NCBI RefSeq assembly: GCF_000715075.1
Contig: NC_134096.1
Location: 62,877,854-62,941,853 of the forward strand
Length of the DNA stretch: 64,000 nucleotides
DNA from: Nicotiana tabacum
Taxonomy: Eukaryota > Streptophyta > Magnoliopsida > Solanales > Solanaceae
Direction: 5' to 3'
The notes under the pieces are model-generated. The model saw nothing but the letters and a program-made list of their open reading frames with translations, had not been told where the DNA came from and searched no databases. The translations under genes were made by a program, and so were the position numbers. Positions 12,462 through 22,312 of the stretch are shown here, in pieces; within the stretch, counting starts at the first letter, position 1; each line of letters starts with the position of its first letter.

Positions 12462-12500
12462 TAGTAACTTAGAATCGGCCTCGGCTACCTCTTACTAATT

Positions 12501-13314
12501 CATTTTCATTTTTAAACATTACCTCTCTTTTTTCACTTTAAGGTTATCAACTTGCTCTCCCTTTATTCCTGCACGAAGAGTATGCTTACTCTTTTGAAAC
12601 ATTCTTTAGTCTTTGTACTTCTTAGCTAGGTTGGACATGATTGTTAAGGTCTAAAATGCTTTTGAATTCAGTCTTTCTTGCGTTCTTTTGCGTCTCTTGG
12701 TGAGTTTATAGGATTCCTTTGTTCTTTTCTACTATAATCCTTGTTCCCCGTTCTGGAATTCCTTACTTGATTAGTTTGCTGCCCAACTCTTGGCCATCAC
12801 ATCCCCTTTTCAGTGAGTTGACTTAATGTTAGGAAACAATGCTAAAGCATACACAGGCTAGAATTTCTTTACACCAAAAGCTCAAACCAGTTTTGGGCAG
12901 AAACTTGCAGTACAATACAAGAAAGGTAATTCTTACTTGATTAGTTTGCTGCCCAACTCTTGGCCATCACATCCCCTTTTCAGTGAGTTGACTTAATGTT
13001 AGGAAACAATGCTAAAGCATACACAGGCTAGAATTTCTTTACACCAAAAGCTCAAACCAGTTTTGGGCAGAAACTTGCAGTACAATACAAGAAAGGTAAA
13101 CAAGTTTTGGTAAGCTACATATGTTACAATTTTTGAAATGGATAGACTTCTAGATAACACTAGCAAAATTTGCTGGGGAATGCGTTATAACCACTAACTT
13201 GCTGCTACAATAAGCAGCTTCTTTCCCCTTATACCTGCAAGACGGAGTTCGCCCTCTTCAATCAGCTAAAACTTTTCGAGCGTAAAAAACAATATATACA
13301 AGTTTTGCTTCATC
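12501..13314. other. Region 3' of the coilin fragment, left unit
   Basis: Non-coding sequence that matches 24775-25347 of the right unit, so it is the ancestral 3' flank of coilin. It differs from the right unit chiefly by a 170-bp tandem duplication. I see no gene. Confidence 0.65.
12762..13101. repeat. 170-bp tandem duplication, left unit only
   Basis: Two consecutive, almost identical 170-bp units begin cttacttgattagtttgctg at 12762 and 12932. The paralogous right unit has a single copy (from about 24997), so this arose after the host block was duplicated. Confidence 0.9.
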
Positions 13315-13938
13315 TCATGTTTCCTTTTTAGATCTTCGAAAGGCCCATTCTGGGACCAAGAGCACTGCCTCTCAAGGTTCTATGTGACCATGAGCTCTTC
13401 CCAGAGCTTACCCCAGCTACTTTTATTATGCAACTGTCCCATCTTCGCCTTTATAGTCTCACTGAGTTGTTCCCAGAGGTTTACTCCTACATTTTCTGCA
13501 AATAACATTAAAACATAATCAATATATAGTTATGAAATTCAACAGCCAATGAATTTATAATGCAGTAATGACTAATCATCGAAGGAGTTAACAGAAAACA
13601 TCGTCTCACACCTTCATTAGATCCACAGGTCAATTCCACAAACAGTCAAAAAAGAAAATTTGATTGGTAGAAGCAGTCAAATTATAATGGCTCATATGGA
13701 AAGGAAAACTAACTTGGATCTAATGAAAATCTCCTCCAACTAACTCCGCTATATAAGCAGTGGAATAACAATGATAATTACCTATAGTGGGCCATCAGTT
13801 TTCTTATCACTAGCGCTTAGAACTGGATTTGATTCGTTTGTAGCAGGACTTTCACTGGGCCGACCAAAAAGTCCTGCTACAGAGTCTGAAGTACCATTTT
13901 TTGACAAGGCGAGCTTCAAGAAATGATGAAAAATCTAT
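13315..13938 (-). pseudogene. Coilin 3' fragment (last two exons), frameshifted
   Basis: Matches the last two exons of the coilin gene of the right unit: 13782-13938 ([11 protein letters not shown]...) and 13315-13495. The first has six A residues where the right unit has five, shifting the frame after LEARLVK. In the last exon an indel shifts the frame so that translation would stop early, although the conserved RGSALGPRM segment is still recognisable in another frame. No upstream coilin exons are present: the left unit ends in the LINE fragment of a coilin intron. This is a dead relic of the duplication. Confidence 0.85.
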
Positions 13939-14271
13939 CTGCGAAAAGATGCAATTTCACTCAGCTCAAGTACCTCTACAAATAGGGTTATCTCGATGCA
14001 TCTTACTAGAAAAAACTTGAGATAACCAAATAGAGTTGATTTCCTTATTTAATACTAACTTTTTTGTTTCATGTAGCTTAAACTCCTATATAAAGGGGAA
14101 ATCTTAAATGGTTTATTATGACCATTACCAATGAGGATTCTTCCCAACACAGGATTCCTTGTTGGTGCAACTTAGAGCTAATCATACATTAATGATTAAC
14201 CATTCGGTGACATAAGTATATTAGCATCTCCTTTCTTTCTTTTCTTTTTTTTTTCTTTGGATAAAGTAAAG
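13939..14271. other. Coilin intron relic, left unit
   Basis: Aligns with 25963-26186 plus 27924-28116 of the right unit, which is split there by an RTE LINE. It ends in the T-rich tail (minus-strand A tail) of the LINE fragment. No exon is seen here; in particular there is no Tudor-domain exon. Confidence 0.6.
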
Positions 14272-14975
14272 GACCGCCCAGTGCACAAAGCATCATGCTT
14301 TCACGCAGGGTCCGGGGAAGGGTCACACACCCCAAGGGGTATGACGTATTGGGAAAAAAAAGGTAGGCTTTATGAGCGGTCATGTAGGGGCCTTGTTAGC
14401 GACCCATCATTCTTCCCCAAGCTATCAAAGTCCGACCAAGCGAGTAAGAGATACAGGAATCCTCGCTCATAGATGTGAATTGAAAAAGCAAGCCCGAATT
14501 CTTTTTAATTAGCTTCTATAGTTCGGTCCCTATCCCTGGTAAGGTCTAATTGTTATCCATAAGTCTTGGGAAGGTGAACTTTGCAAAAGTGCTTATTCGG
14601 TTGGGAAGAATAGGACTTCCGACTCCAAGCTATCAGAGTCCGACCAAGCGAGCAAGAGATACAGGAATCCTCGCTCATAGATGTGAATTGAAAAGGCAAG
14701 CCCGAATTCTTTTTAATTAGGTTCTATAGTCCGGTCCCTATCCCTGGTAAGGTCTAATTGTTATCCATAAGTCTTGGGAAGGTGAACTTTGCAGAAGTGC
14801 TTATTCGGTTGGGAAGAATAGGACTTCCGACTCCAAGCCTACCCTACCTGAAAAAAAGTTTCAGCTATTGATTTAGCCTCTTGTCGATACTACTAGTCTT
14901 CTCGTTACCTACTAGAAAAATCCCATCAAGAGAGATTGAATCGGCGAACTATACTTCAACTAAAGTTTGGATACA
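14272..14975. other. 704-bp composite insertion with a 6-bp flanking repeat
   Basis: Absent from the right unit, and flanked by GTAAAG at 14266-14271 and 14976-14981. The left 80 bp (gaccgcccagtgcacaaagc, gcagggtccggggaaggg) resemble a SINE-like repeat common in plants. The remainder, from about 14390, is non-repetitive in style and includes a 208-bp tandem duplication. Its base composition and phrasing recall plant mitochondrial sequence, but that is impression only. A DNA-repair filler or an organelle insertion would both fit. Confidence 0.5.
14417..14838. repeat. 208-bp tandem duplication in the composite insertion
   Basis: Two consecutive units begin ccaagctatcaaagtccgac (14417) and ccaagctatcagagtccgac (14625), differing at only a few positions. 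A short third start (ccaagc) occurs at 14833. Confidence 0.9.
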
Positions 14976-15206
14976 GTAAAGTTTCACTAATGGGTACAAA
15001 GAGGTACAACAAGTGTACACAAAAGGGCAACAGCAATAACTTTGCCTCAGTCTCAAACAAGTTAGGGTCGGCATTCACATCAAATTCATAGAATCCAAAA
15101 ATATCCAAAAGTTGATTTAGATCTTCCGTCTCCTTATCCTTACACCAAAAGAAAAGACTCTGTAAACATTTGTCTTTCACATAAGAGTGTTGCTGCTTTT
15201 TTCCTT
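14976..15206 (-). mobile_element. LINE 3' fragment (unit 1)
   Basis: The minus strand reads [20 protein letters not shown], the C-terminal end of L1-like LINE ORF2 found after the zf-RVT region, followed by a 3' tail. It is the same fragment as in the coilin intron at 28085-28500 and was carried here by the block duplication. It is not a host gene. Confidence 0.7.
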
Positions 15207-15210
15207 CAAA
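15207..15210. other. Breakpoint of the tandem block duplication (CAAA microhomology)
   Basis: Left of this point the sequence follows the coilin-intron LINE fragment (as at about 28365-28387). Right of it, it follows TPX2 intron 7 (as from about 743 in copy A). Both parents contain CAAA at the crossover, so the fusion looks like microhomology-mediated unequal recombination or end joining. The same junction recurs at about 15620 in the second 409-bp unit. Confidence 0.8.
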
Positions 15211-15312
15211 TTTCCTATTTAGAAGTAATGCTTAACTATAATTTGTATATTCTTATTAGAAGAAGCAACATTTTGTAAGGTATACCATAAAGTTAAGTTG
15301 GAAACTGATTAG

Positions 15313-15384
15313 CTTCTAGGAATGAAAGGTCTGTCAAAGTAGGGCATTGGTTGAGCTTTTGGAATAAGTTCCTTTCTCAGCCTC
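15313..15384 (-). pseudogene. Partial duplicate of TPX2-B exon 7
   Basis: Carries the 3' portion of exon 7 (KAQPMPYFDRPFIPR) but is cut off upstream by the 409-bp duplication boundary. Its splice donor is mutated from GT to CT. It cannot function as an exon. Confidence 0.8.
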
Positions 15385-15618
15385 GTAAAGTTTCACTAAT
15401 GGGTACAAAGAGGTACAACAAGTGTACACAAAAGGGCAACAGCAATAACTTTGCTGCAGTCCCAAACATGTTGGGGTCGGCATCCACATCAAATTCATAG
15501 AATCCAAAAATATCCAAAAGTTGATTTAGATCTTCCATCTCCTTATCCTTACACCAAAAGAAAAGACTCTGTAAACATCTGTCTTTCACATAAGAGTATT
15601 GCTGCTTTTTTCCTTCAA
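15385..15618 (-). mobile_element. LINE 3' fragment (unit 2)
   Basis: Second copy of the LINE ORF2 C-terminal fragment ([20 protein letters not shown]), created by the 409-bp tandem duplication. It occupies the place where TPX2 exon 8 would be expected in copy B. Confidence 0.7.
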
Positions 15619-15718
15619 ATTTCCTATTTAGAAGTAATGCTGCTTAACTATAGTTTGTATATTCTTATTAGAAGAAGCAACATTTTGTAAGGTACCATAA
15701 AGTTAAGTTGGAAACTGA

Positions 15719-18700
15719 TTACCTTCTAGGAATGAAAGGTCTGTCAAAGTAGGGCATCGGTTGAGCTTTTGGAACAAGTTCCTTTCTCAGCTTCCTAGTT
15801 TCTTCTTCCTCGGCCATCTAGAGAAAGTAATCAAACAACAAGATAACAAGAATGTAAGTGCAAAAATACATATACGTAATTTCATCCCAGAATATTTGCT
15901 TGCTTTACCTTCTGTAGTCTCTCTCTTTCCATCTTGTATTGTTCAATAAAGCTCAATTTTTCTGCCACCTGATGCAACCATGGAGAAACCACGAACATAA
16001 GGTACCGTGCCTCTAAAAGAGTAATGAAAGAGTCATGAGAAGGACAGCCATTTAGTGCCAGAAGTGCCTGCCTGGGTCCTGTCCTCTATATTAGTAATGA
16101 AAGAGACTTTCCTAATGAAACATAACATTGAATAAGATTTTAAAACTAGCACTTTCACTTGAAGAAATTTGCTGGGGTCCTCACTCCTCTTATTGGAGCA
16201 CTTGCTTTGAGAATCTCTTTGCAAGGACATACATAACATTTACATGTTTCATATGAAATACTCCCGATTTGAAAAAAAATCAGATACTCATGGCAGCATT
16301 TTATACGAAATTAAAGCTGCCCTTTCACTGAGAGATATTAATTAGGTTAATGCATGACCGAAGTCAGTAAAGAATAAACAAAGTTTACCTGATGGTCAAA
16401 CTCAGCACGTTCAACTGCCCTAATGTCACTGTGCAGCACCAGATCAACAGGCCTTGTGCTCTCTTTTACAGGAGGCTTTGGCAAACACTGAAAAGTTGAA
16501 AACGGAGTAATTCAGTTTTCTTTTCGTAACAGGCTTAAGTATAATCTGAAGTGCAAAAGATTTGTGCATAGTGAGAGAGGTAATAACATGAACTTCAATA
16601 ACATTTTGCTTTAATTTCTCTTTGATTTTGGTTCAAAAGAGTCCAGTCTCCAAAATATGAGATCAACAAGATGCATTCCCTTTTAAGTTTCTGGCATAGT
16701 TAAACAAGATAAGCTTTACATCAATCCATTTACATTGAAAAAGTTCTTAATGGTTGGAAATGACAATAGTGAAAAGCTTACGCTACCTCTGGCTCATCTG
16801 TTGTCCATGGAAGGCCTTGTGCAATTGGTATCCGTTGTTTCTCCTCTTCCTCCGCCATTTGTTGCACCTTCTCTAAAAATTCTTCCTCCTTACATTTTCC
16901 CCTTTCCTGCAGCAATAGCCAATCTAAGCAACTCCTTAAGTAAACTGGTAAATGATTAATTGAATTCAACATGACATCCTAAACTGAAAAGGCAGATACT
17001 GATGCATCTCAATGCTGAAGGGACACAAGTAACTAGTGGGTCAAAGAATAGGTCCCACTATTAGTGAACAGGGAACAATGACCATTACAAATATCAACAG
17101 AGGGATTTCAACAACAACTACTATGCCTCAATCCCAAGCAAGTGGGTGTCAGCTCTATGAATCTCGACAGCCATGTCACTCCAGTTAAGCCCATCTCGGT
17201 CCAATAGTATACTCAATAATTAGTTTCTCTAACACTAGAAGTTCACTACATTTTCTACTAGCATATAAATCTCTAACAAGACCAAAAACATCCTAGCCAA
17301 AATTGGACCTAAAGTAAACGTACTAACATGACTAACAATTAATCTCAACTTATTGTTATCACCTAAAGTAAACGTCCAAATATTATACTCAATAATTAGT
17401 TTCTCTAACACTAGAAGTTCACTATATTTTCTACTAGCATATAAATCTCTAACAAGACCAAAAAAATCCTAGCCAAAATTGGACCTAAAGCAAACGTACT
17501 AACATGATTAAAAATTAATCTCAACTTATTGTTATCACCTATATAGATTTTTTTTTCTTCCATTGTGCACTATTTAACGACCAGCATTCTGATTTTCATT
17601 TAGCAAAATAGGATGAAATCTTTCAGTGTCCACTCTGTGTATATCACTATTTGCGGTAGCAGCCAGCGCATGTCAACCAAATATATTGCAACTGAATATT
17701 TGGTCATAGTTTCACAAGAAGCAATCAATTAACCAAGATTGGATCAAGCAAACACACAACTCACGAACCTCAGTTCTAAGTTTGAAGGGCTTTTGTGAGG
17801 TCGCTTTGAGCTGCCTTCTCTTCCAGTTTCTTCTAGTAAATGTGCCTGATGATTCAGCGCTCTGCAGCATTAAGAATGAAAATAAGAGTATAGAGATCAA
17901 AACGATTTACTCTCCATCTAACAATGATTGATAATAAGAATATCCTTACATTGTGTCTGCTCCTTCGACCACCACCTGAAGTCCTGCTTGAAATACTGAA
18001 GCTATGAAAAGAAAAAAAGATGATCTATTTCCAGCACTCAAATGAGGAATAAATGCACAACCAACAAGCAAAAGTCTCAATCCTAAACTAATAGGAATCA
18101 GTTATATAAATCCACTAAATACAAGCTCAGTTAAAGGAAGAGGGTTGCAATAGGTTGACAACTAAAGCTTAAAGTTTCAAGAACTAACCTTCCGTGGCTG
18201 CTATCCAATGAGGAGGCACGACGTGAATCCAAGCCTAAACTCTCGGAGGTGAGGAAAAAATCCGATGGACAAAACAAAGAAGAAGACATCTGTGTCGCAG
18301 GAATCTTAGGATGTTGTAAGCCAGGCAATGCCCTTTTTTGTCCCTTTCCATAATCTTCTGTTTCCTTTTCCCCTTCACACTCATTTGTTTTTGGTATCGA
18401 AAGAAGCTTCTCAAAAGCCTTAACTAAATGCATCACTTTTCCCGATTCAGATACACTGTGTCTTGCTTCCTCCAGCAACCTCTCCCTCCTCCTCTTTATA
18501 GTTCCACCGCTCATTTCACCCGAACCCACATCCTCGTTTGCCCTTTCCGCCATTTCGTCAGCCACACAACGATCACCCAATTCAGCTAATTCACCCAGTT
18601 CAACAGTCTCAATGTTTTGAGTCAAGGACTCGTTGCCCATTCCTTCTTCATTGCTAATTTCAGCCCCATTTACCTTATCCAACTTCTCTATTTCACTTTC

Positions 18701-19102
18701 TTCGTGATCATTTCCACCGCGATTCTTGAAAAACTCTTCTTGAGAAGCCCTGAGGCTCTCATAAGCAACACAAAGGCACTTCTTTTTCTCACCTCCACCA
18801 GCCTTATTACACTTACAACAAGCCACTGAAGGGTTCAAAATATCACTATTATACTTCTTCTTCTTTGCGATCACAAACTTCCTTTGACGAATTTTGTTTT
18901 TGGGAGAAGGCGAAGCCAATTGATTTGCGTTAGGATTTCTGGATACTGAATTTTGGGGTTTCTTCGCCGACTTTGCCATTGATAGTGATTTAGAAGATTT
19001 TGACAAATAAGGACTGTGTTGTTCCACATTGGGGTTCAGATTCTCTGAATTTTTGGAGCATTTTTTAGGCGTAAGTCTAATGGATTTGCCGTTTGAATCC
19101 AT
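15719..19102 (-). CDS. TPX2-family protein, copy B (7 exons, last exon lost)
   Basis: Exons are 18189-19102, 17950-18001, 17769-17861, 16787-16906, 16389-16487, 15909-15968 and 15723-15817. All have GT-AG junctions at the same positions and phases as copy A. No equivalent of copy A's last exon (positively charged ...HKKIKCC... tail) exists; a LINE fragment lies there. If the exon 7 donor is not used, translation reads one codon on and stops at TAA 15719-15721, giving 478 residues. Compared with copy A, exon 1 has an internal deletion near the middle (about 19 codons net) and substitutions, but the frame is open throughout and splice sites are intact. Expression may continue, but loss of the C-terminal 37 residues removes part of the TPX2 motif. 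It could be functional, sub-functional or an early pseudogene. Confidence 0.8.
17208..17560. repeat. 176-bp tandem duplication in TPX2-B intron 3
   Basis: Units aligned at actcaataattagtttctct (17211 and 17387) are nearly identical. Copy A intron 3 has one unit, so the duplication is specific to copy B. Confidence 0.85.
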
Positions 19103-19216
19103 CAAAAGAGCAATGCAATTGTTGCTGAAAAGTTGATCGGAGTTAGGGTTTTTAGGATTTGCTAGGGTATTTTTTCTGCTTGTAGCATTCAGTGATCACA
19201 GGGAAGGGAGAAAAAA

Positions 19217-19454
19217 GATGAACCGGTGAGCTTTAGATTCATCTGGCTTATGTAACGGCTAGTTTTGTTTTTTGGGTGGACTTGGTTTTAGGGCGTTGGA
19301 TTAGCTTTTTTAAATAGTTTTGAAAATTGGATTTAATTTAACTGATTGGGAAGGTAGGATGAACCGGTGAGCTTTAGACGCTTCTCGCTTTTGTAACGGC
19401 TATTTTTTTATTGGTTTTTTTGGTGGGCTTCGGTTTAGGGCCGCGGATTAAGAA
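19217..19454. promoter_or_regulatory. Tandemly duplicated TPX2-B promoter segment with two MSA-like motifs
   Basis: The upstream block starting gatgaaccggtgagctttag occurs twice (19217 and 19358, period 141 bp); copy A has it once. Each unit carries TGTAACGGCTA (19251-19261 and 19392-19402), matching the plant G2/M MSA core AACGG. Copy B therefore has two such motifs to copy A's one. The regulatory effect is inference. Confidence 0.5.
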
Positions 19455-20353
19455 TTGGGACTTTTTCGTATATATATATATATATATGATTTTAAATTTA
19501 TTTACCCGGTTTTGTCCAAATTTTCCTATTTACATGACGTAACTAACGTTTTTTACAAAATATATACAAATTCGGTCAAAAATTATAATTTATCTACAAA
19601 TTATCTACAATTTAAAAATAATTTTTTCATACAGAATTCTGGTCAAAAACTACAATTCACATATAATTTATATACAATTATGTTAGTTGTATATATTTTG
19701 TATGCCATTTCTACACCCGACATACAAAATATATACAATTTGCCTATAGATTTTTTTCGAGATTCAATCTGAAATTTCAACCAAAATCACCTTGTGAATC
19801 TTCACCAAATTCTCTCAAAATTGAGATATAAACTCCAAAGAATATTCCAAATCATTTGATGTTGAATCTAGGATAGGCCTAGTTAATTTAAATGTGATGT
19901 TTCTTTTCTTCTGCTTCACATTTTGATCTATTCATCTCTATTACTTCGTCAAGCGCACTGAATTGATGAAGTTTTCTGCTGGATGCTATATATATATATA
20001 TATATATATAAAGCTTAAAAAGCAATGTTGTTTCGAAATTCTGAACCAAGCAAAGGACTCCATTTATCGAGTTTGAGATTTTTTATCCCCAAAGTTTCGA
20101 AATTATAAAAACAGTAATCTTATGAATCTAAAATTGAATTACAAAGCCGAAACTTAAAGAGATTGAAATGGGGTTAAATTGGAGTAGAAAATTAAAGAAA
20201 AAAATGAATTCTAACCTACTTTATATATAAATGGTAAATTGTATATGCTAATGTAATCAAGTGATAACCTCTTTAGAAAGGGTAAATAAGTTCATAATAT
20301 AGTATACGTAGGTAAAAATCTCGAATTGGGATTAACCCAAATAGCCACCCACC
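19455..20353. other. AT-rich insertion of unknown type, left part
   Basis: Begins where copy B departs from copy A, and continues beyond the RTE LINE at 22179-22312 and after the solo LTR at 24453 to about 24475. The ends read ttgggactttttcg and, inverted, agcgggattgttac, a weak possible terminal repeat. It contains two TA dinucleotide runs (about 19470-19488 and 19987-20010) and no credible coding region. It may be a non-autonomous DNA transposon serving as host for the two later insertions. Confidence 0.35.
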
Positions 20354-20521
20354 AACAACAAACCCAGTATATTTTCACAAGTGAGGTTTGGGGAGAGTAG
20401 TGCGTACGCAGACCTTACCTCTACCTAGTGAAGGTAGAGAGGTTATTTCCAATAGACCATCGGCTTAGAAAGAGTGAGAAGAGGAAAAAGACGAGGGGGA
20501 AAAATAAAAAAAAAAATTAAA

Positions 20522-20553
<32 letters not shown>

Positions 20554-22171
20554 TAAAAGGGGGCGGGGAATTAGTAGTACTAAACACTAACAACAGGGAA
20601 TACGATAGTAGAGGTGAACTAAATCACATGACGAAGTAATGATCTACTTAGGCATATACACGAACCTGAGTGCTACTATAGAAACTAGTAGGAAAAGGAG
20701 AAACTTAAAACTACATACTACCCGTCTACCGTAATCCTCGACCTTCATACCTTCCTATCAAGGGTTATGTCCTCAGTAAGCTGAAGCCGCGCCATATCAT
20801 GTCTAATCACATCTCCCTAATACTTCATTGGCCTACCTCGTCCTCTTCTCAAACCCGCCATGGTCAGCCTCTCACACCTCCTGACAGGAGCATCAATGTT
20901 TCTCCTCTTTACATACCCAAACCATCTCAACCTCGACTCCTGCATCTTGTCCTCCACGGAGGCCACTCCCACTTTTTCCCGAATAGCTTCATTCCTAGTC
21001 TTATCTCTCCTGGTATACTAACTCACCATCTCAACATCCTCATTTCTACTATTTTTATCTTCTGCACATGTGAGTTCTTAATTGGCCAACACTCCACCAA
21101 TAAAGCATAGTTGGTTGAACCACCACTATGTAGAATTTACCTTTAAGTCTTGGCGGCACATTCTTATCACATAAGCCGCTGGACGCAAGCCTTCATTTCA
21201 TCCATCCCGCTCCAATACGATGTGCGACATCCTTGTCAATTTCCCCGTTACCCTGGATAATATACCCGAGATACTTGAAACTACCTTTCTTGGGGATAAC
21301 TTGAGTATCAAGCTTCACATCTACGTGTGACTCATGAGCCCCGTCACTGAATTTGCACTCTAAATATTCTGTCTTAGTCCTGCTCAACTTGAAACCTTTA
21401 AACTCCAAGGTCTGCCTCAAAACCTAAACATTTAAACTCCAAGGTCTGCCTCAAAACCTCCAACCTTGTGTTGACCCCGCTTCGCGTCTCGTCGATCAAC
21501 ACTATATCATCGACAAATAATATGCAGTGTGTGCCGCGTCAGCACGTCCATTGTCAAGGCAAATAAAAATGGGCTAAGAGCTGATCCCTGGTGCAGCACC
21601 GTCACAACTGGAAAGTGCTCTGAGTCCCCTCCCATCGTCCTCACCCGAGGCTTAGCATCATTGTAAATATCCTTAATCACCCTAGTGTATGCTACCGGAA
21701 TTCCGCTAACCTCCAAACACCTCCAGAAAACTTCCCTCGGCACTTTATTGTACGCTTTTTCAAGGTCGATAAACACCTTGTGCAAGTCCTTTTTCCTTTC
21801 CCGATACTGCTTCACTAATCTCCTCACTAGATGAATAGCTTCCGTAGTCGAGCGCCTCTGCATGAATCCGAACTGGTTTTCGAAAATAGACACGCTCCTC
21901 CTCATCCTGACCTCCACCACCCTCTCCCAAATCTTCATCGTGTGGATCAACAACTTTATACCCCTATAATTGCTGTCCCACTCCTCGTTCAACAGTCTAT
22001 GAAAGTACGTCTGTCATCTGCATCTAATATGCGCCTCGTCTATCAATACTTTGTCGTCCTCGTCTTTGATACTCTTCACCCGGTCCAAGTCACGGGCCTT
22101 CCTCTCCCTCACCTTGGTCAATCGGTACAACTTCTTGTATCCGCCTTTGCTCCCGAGTTCCTCGTATAGAC
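20354..22171 (-). mobile_element. RTE-clade LINE, internally deleted, minus strand
   Basis: Flanked by ACCCACC (20347-20353 and 22172-22178). The minus-strand 3' end finishes in a short TTG-rich tail (plus-strand aacaacaaaccc). Upstream is the GC-rich 3' UTR segment ending CCCAAACCTCACTTGTG typical of Solanaceae RTE elements. The coding part is reverse transcriptase. The 5' end is truncated, so no endonuclease is present. An A-rich low-complexity run at 20500-20560 lies within it. Confidence 0.82.
21193..22150 (-). pseudogene. RTE reverse transcriptase fragment
   Basis: The minus strand shows [60 protein letters not shown] (motif A, with D to N after the conserved FIDLEKAY), [13 protein letters not shown] (motif B) and later [15 protein letters not shown]. 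The segment normally preceding NYRGIK ([14 protein letters not shown] region) is missing; RLLNEEWDS is joined directly to it, indicating an internal deletion. The FADD motif is disrupted by a frame change near 21505, and a 31-bp tandem duplication lies at about 21399-21461. Non-functional. Confidence 0.8.
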
Positions 22172-22312
22172 ACCCACCATACCACATAAACTAAAAATAG
22201 TCGATAAATGTATAATATATATAAAATTTATGTATTACATGTGTATAATAGTGTATAATCAATGTATAATATATGTATATGGCTAAAAAATATAAACAAT
22301 TAATATTGTCGG

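Larger units (their letters stand above)
5344..12485 (-). mobile_element. 5'-truncated L1-like LINE (RNase H type) with two nested insertions
   Basis: The insert is flanked by the 15-bp direct repeat TACCTCTTACTAATT at 5329-5343 and 12486-12500, a typical L1 target duplication. Copy B (about 24755-24770) has the empty site. The LINE's own sequence is 12471-12485, 11137-11551 and 5344-5426. On the minus strand it encodes the end of an RNase H domain, then a 3' tail that is A-rich at 5344-5375. The rest of the interval is a gypsy element (5427-11136) and a foldback MITE (11552-12461) with its extra target copy. The LINE inserted after the host duplication, since only the left unit has it. Confidence 0.8.
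14976..15793. repeat. 409-bp tandem duplication spanning the duplication junction
   Basis: Units starting at 14976 and 15385 (gtaaagtttcactaatgggt) each contain a LINE fragment, the junction with TPX2 intron 7, and part of TPX2 exon 7. Because both units contain the fused junction, this local duplication happened after the fusion formed. Confidence 0.9.

Noticed and set aside
14956..15589. Repeated 70-74 codon ORFs that look like a small membrane protein family
   Set aside because: They are LINE ORF2 C-terminal fragments read into the LINE tail, copied by a 409-bp tandem duplication.
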